A stretch of 64,000 nt of DNA. Origin: Gossypium raimondii (Eukaryota; Streptophyta; Magnoliopsida; Malvales; Malvaceae). Numbering within the stretch: the stretch's first letter is position 1; each line of letters starts with the position of its first letter. The DNA is taken from contig NC_068577.1 in assembly GCF_025698545.1 (NCBI RefSeq), positions 1,240,001-1,304,000 on the forward strand. Reading direction: 5' to 3'. The translations under genes and the position numbers were made by a program. Below the pieces are notes generated by a model, which saw only the letters and a list, made by a program, of their open reading frames with translations, searched no databases and was not told the origin of the DNA. Below, piece by piece: positions 33,796 to 43,932 of this stretch.

Positions 33796-36331
33796 ATGGC
33801 CGAGTTGACTCAGGCCGAGGTGTACTCACCTCGGTCGTTACAAGTATGGAGAGCGCTTTTGAACTGGTTGGCTTTTTTCTATCAGATCTTTGCTCAAATC
33901 ATCAGAGCCGTCGGTCAATATCCTTTGCTTTCTTCTTCTTCGTCGTCGTCGATCACTTCGACTTCAACGCACCGTTTTAAGCCCTTGCCTGTTGCTGACT
34001 CTACTCGAACCGAGTCTCGCGCTACGGTCGAGATCGCTGCCGTTTTGGACTCACCTGATGAAGACCGCATCGAAAAACTCACGGTATGATTTTTCTTCTT
34101 CAAAATTTCCCCAAAATAGGGGTTTTCAATTATGTAAGATAAATAGTTAGCTTTGTTGAACTTAATTTCTTTGAAGTTGTTACGTATTTTCATAAGGAAA
34201 TGAAAACATTGTTATTGACTTAGACTTATAGTTCTACTTAGTTTAATTTAAACATGAATAATAAATAGGGAATTTAAGCAATTTAAATTTTTGGGTTATT
34301 AGTATTACTTTGAGAGATGCAGGAATTAATGAAACTGAAATAAACACTGGAATTAACTTGAGCCAATTCAATTGGGTTGAAAATTTGAAGTTTCAACAAT
34401 ATTATCCGAACTCGAGGTGAGTGCCAGATACAGCTATGCATTTAATATATATATATATATATGCTCATTTGAATATGTTTACATAAATGTCGAACTTAGA
34501 TACTTAAGAAAATAAAGAGTCTGATTATATGGTAGATCAACTAATTTGGGAATTGAATCAAATGCACGGATGGTTAATATAAAAATATGTTAGGTGTAGG
34601 TCTACAATTTTATTAATGGTTAAGTTCTGTTAAGAAGTAAGGATGTCAAACAGGTGAAAGTGAAAATTAAAAATAAATACAGCGTATCATAGATATTATT
34701 GTTGTTTGTGTGGTGTATTATTATTGTCGATGTTCTAACTAGGTCTGGTTCATGCTCCTGCAGGTAGTTCTTGACTTGGATGAAACTCTAGTATGTGCAT
34801 ACGAGACATCTAGTCTGCCTCCTTCCCTTCGTAATCAAGCAATGGATGCTGGATTAAAGTGGTTTGAGCTGGAATGTGTATCTTCGGACAAGGTTTGTTA
34901 TGAATAATTATTTGATTCTCTATTTTAAATGATGGTTGTTGTCATTTGGATGCTTTGATCTTTGAAGGAATGTGAAGGAAAGCCTAAGATCAATTATGTT
35001 ACGGTGTTTGAGCGCCCAGGGTTGCAAGATTTCCTAAATCAACTAAGTGAATTTGCTGAGCTTGTACTATTTACTGCTGGCCTTGAAGGTTTGCTGATAT
35101 CAACACATTGTTTCATTTTCAACTTACTACCCAATTTTCTTCTTATGTTTCTCCCCGCCACTATCTCATGACTTTTAATGGCTGCCCACAGGCTATGCTA
35201 GACCACTTGTTGACAGAATTGATGCTGAAAACCGGTTTAGTCTTCGACTCTATAGGCCTTCTACAGTTAGCACGTAAGTATGCTTCCTATGTGTTCTCCT
35301 TTTATAATCTTCCAGCCTACTCTCTCTGTGATTTCTAGATGGAAAATGACGGAACCTTTTCATCTTTTGTGTTACACATTTCTTGCCTTCTGTATTATAC
35401 TGAAGTTGGTTCTTTCTATTTCACTGCCTATTATCTGCCTGCTCTTCTACTAATCCATGAATAAGGGCCAGAATCTGTCTTTATTTTAGACTGTCTTGAA
35501 CCCAAAGCTGGTTCTTAGTTTACATGCATAAATTCCCTTTTTTTCCATTTTATCTTGTTGTAAGATGAAATAAAATTTATAGGCAATTTAGATCTCCAAA
35601 ATGGAAATGGAAATTCCTTTTGAGTTCTATATAGAATTCCATGAGTTCATTTTTTGGAGCTGATGTTAGTGACTTGATCTTTTCAGTTTTGCTTGATAAA
35701 ATTTAGGAGATCATTATTATGTCGTTTCATTTTCTATCTGAAATATGAAGGGTGTTTTTAGGCAGCATATTTGAGCTTAGATGCCAACATGCTTTTTGCC
35801 AAGCTTAGATGCCTTAGAGCAAATTTGAGCTTCCTTAATGTTTGATGCGTAAGCAATCAACTTCTTGGTGATTACATGTCAAGTTTGATCGAAGACTTTG
35901 TTGTTTCATCTGGTAAATTTTACTTCTGACATAAACAGGGAGTACCGGGAGCATGTGAAAGACCTCACCTGCATATCTAAGGATTTATGCCGAACTGTTA
36001 TTGTCGACAACAATCCTTTCAGTTTCCTGTTGCAACCGGTAAATGGGATTCCATGCATTCCGTTTTCTGCTGGGCAGCCACATGATACACAGGTACCATC
36101 ACAATTTGCATTAAAATAAATCTGTTATCCTTATATGATATCAGTTTGTCTTAGATGTTTGTTTACTTACTTCTAAATCTGGTTTATGTTGAAAAGCTTC
36201 TCGGTGTCCTCCTTCCACTTCTCAAGCACCTTTCTCAGGAAAAAGATGTGAGGCCAGTTCTTTATGATAGGTTCCGCATGCCTGAATGGTTTCAGAAACA
36301 GGGTATCCCCTCTTCTTCTTGGTCACTGTAG
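33796..36331 (+). CDS. HAD-superfamily SCP/FCP1-like phosphatase (At3g55960-like)
   Basis: Six exons: 33796-34083, 34764-34892, 34968-35088, 35192-35273, 35939-36092 and 36197-36331. All introns are GT-AG and the phases close to 302 residues. The start is MAELTQAEVYSPRSLQVW, followed by a hydrophobic segment (residues about 15-40) and a Ser-rich linker. The catalytic HAD motif VVLDLDETLV has the nucleophile Asp100 and acid/base Asp102. Further marks are VTVFERPGLQDFL, VLFTAGLEGYARPLVDRID, RLYRPSTVS and VDNNPFSFLLQP. The C-terminus is MPEWFQKQGIPSSSW. Family knowledge: SCP-like NLI phosphatases remove phosphate from Ser/Thr, classically in the RNA polymerase II CTD. The substrate of this plant clade is unknown to me, and the hydrophobic N-terminus suggests membrane association. 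The next gene, 7.6 kb downstream on the same strand, is CCR3-like. Confidence 0.95.
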
Positions 36332-36339
36332 GAAAAATA

Positions 36340-38350
36340 TAGCAGGCAATGCCTTGGGTTCTTCTGGGTACTTTTCGTGCAAGCCTCTTATCTTCCAAAG
36401 GCAGCATCTTATCATAGGATTCATGATCTTTGTGTATAACATTTTAATTCTAGAGGTGTCTATGAATGCCATCAGAGACCTGCGAAAGGATGAATGTGAT
36501 GATATCACTTATTTGATTAGGTAAACCTTTTATTGTATTTAGATGAAGATCTGCCAAAAAATTCTTGATTCTTAGTGTAACTTTGTTTATAAGCTTTGCG
36601 ATTCTGTTGGATGTTTATGCGTCTTTGGGAATTTTGTAAATGTGCTCTCAATCAATGATTATTTGCTGTTTACACATTATTTACCATGTTGATTTCTATA
36701 CTACTTTCTACAATATGCCATGGTTGTGAGGCTGTTAGTGCCTGATTGCATTCTTAGATTTTGATCTCTTATTGTTTCCTACCTATTACAGTTTGTAGAT
36801 GCTTGTTTTTGGTTGCTACCACTTCTATCAATAGTAGTTCTAGAAAATATCATTCTCTGCAGGATTATCTCTTGGGAACAGCTTTCCGTACTAAAAAAGT
36901 TGCGGAAGTAATCTTGGGAACAACTAACCTTGGAATAATATTATGTTGAGAACGCATTGGAGCTAACCTTGGAAGGTTGACAGGATTCCTAGATTGCTCC
37001 AAAATTGGGATCTCCCAAGCTTGAAAGCTCAAAAGATTAGAATAAAGGAATACACTTCTTTAACTTTTCTCTTAAATACAAATGTTCTGTTTCCTAGTTA
37101 AAGAAAATGGTAAACTACATTAGTAGTCACCCCAGCTATAGTTTTTCTTTTTTTTTGGCTACACAACTATGAAAAGTTACAAAATGATCACCCACTATTC
37201 AATTTTGTCTTTTTTGGTTATCCAATTATCTTGGATTTTTGGATGTTTTTATTTTTATGTTAGCCAGTAGGTGACAAAAAAGACAATTGAATAGTTGAGT
37301 GACCAAAAAGGAAATTTACTAATAATTGAGTGACAATTTTGTAATTTTTCATAATTGGATGACCAAAAATGAAAAAAAAAATTGAGTAAAGTATTTGAAC
37401 ATACAAGTATCACATTGTTTACCAGAAATAATACAGAGTTATTACTAAATTTCGTAATTGTACTTTCTTAGAAACACATTCACTAATTTCTCTCAGTATC
37501 ACTACTTTAGCATGTTCACTCCCACTTTCCTCTATAATTATTCGTTAATAACTTCGTTTTGGGTGTATAAATAGTGGTTTGAATGTTTCATTTAGAGATT
37601 TTTGAGCTTTTGGAGCATTCTAAAAATTTCACTGTAGCTTTTTCTCTATTATTGTTACAACTGTCACAGTTTTCATTGTCTTTGACTGTTTATCACTTCT
37701 ATCACCACCACTTGCCACTGTACTTGCTTTTCAAGCTTTGCTTTGATCTTCTTCTCCATCATCTCTTCATTTTAACAAAAGAATCCTTACACAATTTTAT
37801 CTATGTCTATAAAGCATCACTTGACTTAATGACTCAATGTATTAAGTTTGGTGTCACTTAACTCATTGCATATGTTTTGTATCATGGAGCTGGAATCACC
37901 AGGACAAATTGAGCAATGGCCACATGAATGAGAGATGGTTTGTCTGTTCAGTTTTTGTACACTTTTAGCTGATAATAATTGTTTGCAAATTGAATACAAT
38001 TACGTAGCCCAGCAGCCCCACAGAACGTTAGGAACCTAAGCTATCACACACATACACACACACATACTTTCTACTCACATTTTCTCATTTATTTCCTTCT
38101 CAGAAAAGGGTTGAGGCCTGTCAAGACAAAATCCTACCACATGTTTATTTTTTTTTATTGGTACCTCTTGTTTATTTAACTGTTCATATTTCTGAGTTTC
38201 AATCTTCCTTTTTTCCAACAGGACAGTGTGGTTAAGCTGTAATGAGATTGATTTGGGAACATCTCACATGGTCATGGGGGGAAGAGGAATCATTTTGAGA
38301 AAAAAAAAAAAGAAAGACAAAAAAGACAGAAACCCATTATTCTGATCTCT
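36340..38350. other. 3' UTR and intergenic DNA after the phosphatase gene
   Basis: The first few hundred bases are probably 3' UTR. A degenerate MITE related to the one at 21709 lies at about 37107-37390 (GGTAAACTACATTAGTAGTC at its left end). An ACACAC-rich run is near 38045-38065. No coding region is seen. Confidence 0.4.
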
Positions 38351-38366
38351 AAATAAAACTTGATTA

Positions 38367-38751
38367 GGTAAAAGTATCATGGAGGTTCTTGTATTAGGAG
38401 TTAAATTACATTTTGCTCACTTTATTTAAAAAATGGACAAACTAGTCCTTATATATTAGGTCAAAGAGCTTACTGATCCTTTTGTTAAAAATTTCATCTA
38501 TTTATACTGGTAAAAATTGATCCTTGTAAGTCAGCATGAGATACACATAGTATGCCACATGCCACTACCTAGTTTTCTAGTTAACCACATCAAATTTTAA
38601 TAGTAGAAATGGATGAAATTTTTAATACAAATGACCAATTTGCTCTATGATCTACTATACAGTATACAGGGACTAATTTGCCCATTTTTTGAGTAGAAGG
38701 GGCAAAATGTAGTCTGACTCTTAATACAATAGCTTCCTTGATACTTTTACC
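38367..38751. mobile_element. MULE-type MITE, GGTAAAAGTATCA family, copy 2
   Basis: A 385 bp element. Left end GGTAAAAGTATCATGGAGGT; right end (minus strand) GGTAAAAGTATCAAGGAAGC. It is flanked by AACTTGATTA (38357-38366) and AACTAGATTA (38752-38761), a 10 bp duplication with one mismatch. Confidence 0.8.
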
Positions 38752-38839
38752 AACTAGATTATATTATTTATTTATACTTTTTTTTAATTTAATAATAATA
38801 ATATATATATTGAATCTAGAATCGATCATTAAATAAGTT

Positions 38840-39432
38840 ACGAATTAAATCAGAGATTGATCTAACTTGAGAAATCCAATAATATAATCTACTTTTCAAT
38901 AGACGTGGTTGCCTCCCAACATCTTGGAGCTGAGCTCAACTAGCACATTAAAATATACGTCGTATCCTATACTCAAGACATTATTAGCCCATGCTCCACT
39001 AGATGGTTATCAAACTCCAATCAGATGATAACACACGACAGCTGGTAAGTCAGCTAAATAAATATTACAAACTTTTCCTTAGGCTTCCAAATGGTATGAC
39101 TTCCCTTTCTACCTCATGCTAATTAGATGCATTTTTCGAAGGGGTTATGGTTGGGTTCTAAAATATGTTTTAGGTTAAGATTGAAGCCCAATCCATTCAA
39201 GTAATTTGTTTTATTGCTAAAAATAATAAAATATTAAAAATATAATTTTATATTGATATTAATATTTTTATAATTAAATTTATATACAAATATTTTAAAA
39301 ATGATTTAATGTGAATTCATATGAACTAGACCAATTTAAAGGAAGAAACCGTTGTTTAAATTAAATGAAACAAACCAATTTATTGAACCGGTAGGCTACC
39401 CAATAATAAAGGATGAAATAATAAAGTCCAAG

Positions 39433-39472
<40 letters not shown>

Positions 39473-40012
39473 GTATATATATACACTTTATCTAATCTAA
39501 ATCCCAACAATCAATTAAATGAAGGATTAAATCACAACTTTATCTAAATTGAGAGAGCCAATAATAAAATTCACATTTTAGAAAGACACGGGATTGTCTC
39601 CCAATATCTCAGAGTTTAGCTTGTCTAGCACGTTAAGATTCATATTAGATTCGACATTCAAGACAACTTAACCTAGATCTTATCCATCAATTAAATCAAT
39701 GATCAAATTAGAGATCAATCTAACTTAAGAGACCCATTAATAAAATTCAATTCTTTGAAAGACACGTTGTTGTCCCTCAACATCTTGGAGCTAAGCTCAC
39801 CTAGCATGTTAACATTTGTGTCATATTCGACACTCAAGGCAACCTAACCTAGATCTCAACAATCAATTAAATCAGAGATCAAACCGGAACTTGATCTAAT
39901 TGAAGAGATACAATAATAAAATTCGCACACGTGATTGTCTCCCAACATCTCGAAACTGAGCTCGGCCCATTCTCTACTAAAAATTATCAAATTCCAACCA
40001 AATGACGACACC
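38840..40012. repeat. Interrupted array of ~150-200 bp repeats
   Basis: Four related units: 38840-39050, 39505-39675, 39680-39860 and 39865-40012. Each has the order 'aattaaatcagagat', 'gatctaact(t)..gaga', 'caataataaaattc', 'gacacg..gttgtc', 'caacatcttggagctgagctc', 'gcacgttaa' and 'cctagatct'. The first and last units share a further tail (tatcaaa.tccaa.caga.ga.gacac). About 440 bases separate units 1 and 2 and include a (TA)n run at 39435-39484. The array does not code and matches no family I know. Confidence 0.65.
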
Positions 40013-40591
40013 CGATCCTTTTAATTTGGATTATAAAAGTGGATCACTTGTGTTTATTTGGAATGCATTACCTAAAAATCAATGTCCGTGTCTTTGTGAA
40101 AAACAAGTATGATTACCTTTAAGAGGTATAGGGCCCTATTTATAATCAATTGCTTTTGTTGCATTTGGCTACCTTCTTCCACACTCAAAACCACTAATAA
40201 TGTTATGCTTTTTAGTCAACTTACCTCATCATGTTGAAAATGGGTCTTCTAACTCTCAATTTCATCCTTTTCTATTGAATGAACTGCCAATTTGGAAATA
40301 CCTCTTTTACATCCAGATCGATTATTTTTTTTTTCAGAGAAATTATTAAATCGGTTGAATTGGATTTTTAAATTTTTTTAATAATTTGTATAATTAAATC
40401 GATAAATCAATGATCTAATCGATTCGACTACTAATGCAACTGTAAAAACCTTACATCAAATTACAATTACATTCTTAAATGGCACTAATCCCAAGTAAAA
40501 GGATATTAAGAAATTCTATAAAAGCATCTAAAATTAAAGTCAAACACAAGACGGAAAGATAGAAAAACACAACGAGGCAAAGTGATATAAG

Positions 40592-40856
40592 TAGTGGTAG
40601 AGTTTGAAAATTTTGGGGGGTTGGAATTAAATTATATATTTTTACGATAGTAAAAATATAATTTCATCATTTTAATAGATTATATCTTTATAATTTTTAA
40701 AGGACAAATCAAATTTTTATTATTTTTTAGGGGGCCAAAGTGCAATTTTATCAATACTAATTTAAAATTTTATAAATTATAAAGGGTCTAAATAATTTTT
40801 TTTTCCATTTTAAGGGGGGCTGGTGCCCCTACTTGCCCCCCTTAGCTTCGCCACTG
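40592..40856. mobile_element. Short MITE with AGTGGYRGAG ends
   Basis: A 265 bp element. Left end TAGTGGTAGAGTTTGAAAAT; right end (minus strand) CAGTGGCGAAGCTAAGGGGG. It is flanked by GTGATATAAG (40582-40591) and GTCATATAAG (40857-40866), a duplication of 8-10 bp with one mismatch. It is probably a hAT- or Mutator-type non-autonomous element; the duplication length is ambiguous by two bases. Confidence 0.6.
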
Positions 40857-40869
40857 GTCATATAAGGCA

Positions 40870-41765
40870 TCGATTCAAATATGATCTCAATTTTTGTCGT
40901 TGGTAAAGTTCAATACATATGTATCGATGATCATGAAGTCAAAGATCACACCTAAAATCATGACTTGAATTGGCCTCTTCCATGATGGTACCGTTCGTAT
41001 TAACCTTTTTAGTAGTAAACTTAAACAACAAACTTTAAGAATTATCATAATAAATTAATATATATTTGAAATTTGTTAGTAAGTATTTTAATATATATAT
41101 ATATATATTTATTTAATTAATATATAGTTTAAAATAGAATTGTTATTGTAACAAATTATTATATATAATAACTTAAATAATATTTTTATGCTTCTCATTT
41201 ATAAAATCAAATATCTAATAGAATCAAAGGGTTGAAATTTGGTTACAATATTACATAATTTTTTATACTTTTTATAACATTGAAATTTAATCATTTTGTT
41301 TTTCAATTTTAAAATTCGATCCAATTGTTAACACTATTAAATTAAAATTTATTACATATCAATTATTTAACTACCGAATGAGTATTCCTGTAATTTTAAA
41401 TTATTATGCAAATAAATTTAACAATATTAACAGTTAAACACTTAATTATTAAAATTTAAAATTTAAAATAAAAATAAAAATAAAAATAAAACTAAAATTT
41501 AAATTTACCCTTTTCTTTTTTATCAAAGTGGAGGACAATTTGGAAGTTGATAATCATTTAATCTCCCAAAACACCCATGTTTCACATCAAATCATCATAA
41601 GTTCCTTTTTTATTTGGTGAAAATCATGACATCTTGTCCATAAGTGGATTAAATAATTATTATGTGAATGACATTTATTATATAAAAAATTTGAAGCCAT
41701 TCTTCTTCTTCTTCCCCATGTTTTACAACTATTTCCCTTTTGATTTACAAATTCAATACTATTGA
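40870..41765. other. AT-rich intergenic DNA
   Basis: Contains (TA)n at about 41090-41112 and no coding sequence that I can support. Confidence 0.4.
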
Positions 41766-41769
41766 GGAA

Positions 41770-41913
41770 GAGTGAGTTTGGATGGGTAGTGCGTTTACCT
41801 GCGGTTAGTGTAAAAACAGCGATGGCGGTGAGATTAGATACTGTAGCGTGAGACAAAAAGTAAACTAAACGCACTGCACCGCACCGCACTTAATCGCCTA
41901 TCCAAACTCACCC
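41770..41913. mobile_element. Tourist-like (PIF/Harbinger) MITE, copy C
   Basis: A 144 bp element with ends GAGTGAGTTTGGATGGGTAG and GGGTGAGTTTGGATAGGCGA (minus strand). It is flanked by GAA at 41767-41769 and 41914-41916. It is very similar inside to copy B (GATTAGATACTGTAGCGTGA in both). Confidence 0.76.
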
Positions 41914-42632
41914 GAAGTGTTTGTTCATATGTCCATTTCCTAAATTAAGTTTAAGATTTAAAAATTGAAAAATAATTACCCAAAATTTAGGCATTAAATT
42001 AAGTTTAGGAATTTTATAATCTTTTTAAAAATGCATGCCTAAGACAAAAAAAAAAGCACAATTTGGTCTAAATTAGGTAACATGTGGACAACACTTCAAT
42101 AACAATATGTTTATTCATTATAATAAGATTTTAAAATTTAGAATTTAATCCTCGATTTTTATTTTTAATAATTTAACGGTTTAATCTTGTTAAATTCAGA
42201 TTAACTACATCGTCATTTTTTAATTACATGGATATCAGGTGAATATTCCTTTTTATTTTAAAATATAACACCGAAAAATTTAATAGTGTTAATAATTGAA
42301 CCTAAATAATGAAATTAAAAATATAAAAAGACTAAATTCTAAAATTTTAAAAAATACGACGACTTATGGTATATTTTAACGTTATTATGAGGCGTGTGTT
42401 ATTCACCGCGGAGGCGCGTAAACGATGTTCCCTTTTGTAGTAGTGGTGCTTACCTAAGGCGAATAAGCCAGCGTAGTGCGTTTGCTTTATATTAATCTTC
42501 CACCTCACCAAACTTGTTTGATCCAAAAATAGTATTTTATTTATTTAATTTTATATAATAGTATTGTAACAATAATGAAGTTATCAGTTTGAGCGTGCTT
42601 AAGCGCGCATTTTCTTTTGATTTAAAAGTTAG

Positions 42633-42770
42633 AAGGAGTTGTCGATTGAGTTTTAGCTCAATTAGTATATGTATTATTACCAATGCAGAAAGACATGGTT
42701 CGAGTATACTGAAATGAATTATCCTCCTATTTATAAGATTAGATATGAAAAAAAATAGTTGTAAAATTCT
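42633..42770 (+). mobile_element. tRNA-derived SINE copy
   Basis: TTTTAGCTCAATTAGTATAT resembles an A box and GACATGGTTCGAGTATACTG a B box, 37 bases apart. The downstream part (TTATCCTCCTATTTATAAG) is shared with the copy at 47418. No poly(A) tail or duplication is resolved. Confidence 0.5.
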
Positions 42771-43097
42771 TGGATTTTCCTTTCCGTAAGAGCTTTTTTA
42801 TATTAAATTTTAAAGATTATTTTTAAAAATTTATAATTATTGTTAAGAAAAATTTTAAAATATCAAAATGAATTTTGAACTATAGCTTAGGGACCAAATT
42901 AACCATTAACCTTTGAATTAAGGTGCAACACTACTTTTTTAATGGAAGTTAAACAGTCGAGTGGCAAAAATATAATAATATTAATGACTATTACGTAACT
43001 AATTTAAAAAAAAGAGTATATAAATTCAAAACAAACAAGTATATAATTTTTTTAGATAAAAAAAATTATGATTTTATTGTTGTAGGCATACTTAAAC

Positions 43098-43222
43098 CCT
43101 TTTGGATGGACGATGCATTTATTTACGATTAATGTAAAAATAACGATGGCGACGATATTAGATCTTTAGAACGATCATCAGAAGCGTGAGATAAGAAAAA
43201 ATTAAAAATCCAAAGGAGCCCT
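43098..43222. repeat. Degenerate Tourist-like MITE, copy D
   Basis: CCCTTTTGGATGGACGATGC at the left and CCAAAGGAGCCCTTAG at the right, with GATTAATGTAAAAATAACGA inside, match copies A-C with many changes. Confidence 0.55.
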
Positions 43223-43373
43223 TAGTTATATATAATATAAATTGTTAATAATATATCAGATTTTAAAAAAAGATTTAGAAACCAAATCTCAAAAATCTTA
43301 TATTTTCATAAAATCTTCCACTTCAAGTGGACCTAAAGAAAAACAAAAAAGATCTTAAAAAATAAAGATAGAA

Positions 43374-43711
43374 GGTGACTGAATTGTTAATAAATTTACA
43401 TTTTGGTCACTTGACCTTAAAAAGTTAAAAAATGGTCATTGAATTATTCATATATTTTGTCATTGGGATATTAAAATCGCTACTTCAACTTTCTTCTTTG
43501 ATAGTTGACACTGATCGTCAGATCAACTTTGATTGAATGGGTATTGATCCATTGCATTGATCGCTCAATAGTCGCTGAACAACCTAGTGACTTGAATAAA
43601 ACGTTTCGAATAGTTTAATGATTAAATAAAAATTTTCGAATAGTTCAGTAATCATTTTATAACTTTTTTAAAGTTGGGTGATCAAAATCGTAAATTAATA
43701 ATTTAGTGAGA
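43374..43711. repeat. Foldback related to the 21709 MITE
   Basis: Arms of about 70 bases: GGTGACTGAATTGTTAATAA on the left and CACTAAATTATTAATTTACG on the right (minus strand), each followed by TTTTGGTCAC/TTTTGATCACCC. It lies 220 bases upstream of the receptor-kinase start codon, so it may be part of that promoter. Confidence 0.5.
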
Positions 43712-43932
43712 AAAACAAAATGAGAAAGAAATCTGAATAAAAGGAAAATGAAAAAAATCCTGAACAGAAAAAATAAAAATGGCGGTTACATTTCATTTAA
43801 TTCAATTTTCTCTGATACCAAACACGGCCTTGTTTTCCCTTTCTTCTTAAAACGCTCTTAAACTATTTTACAAATGAAGCTGACGACGGACGGAAACTCC
43901 ATTTCTTCCGCCGTCAAGCTTGATTGTTTTAA

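Noticed and set aside
39435-39484. A (TA)n run considered as a possible origin or regulatory site.
   Set aside because: It is a simple microsatellite within a repeat array; nothing else supports a function.
38840-40012. The repeated units as a CRISPR-like array.
   Set aside because: Units are long, diverged and without regular spacers, and the DNA is plant nuclear.
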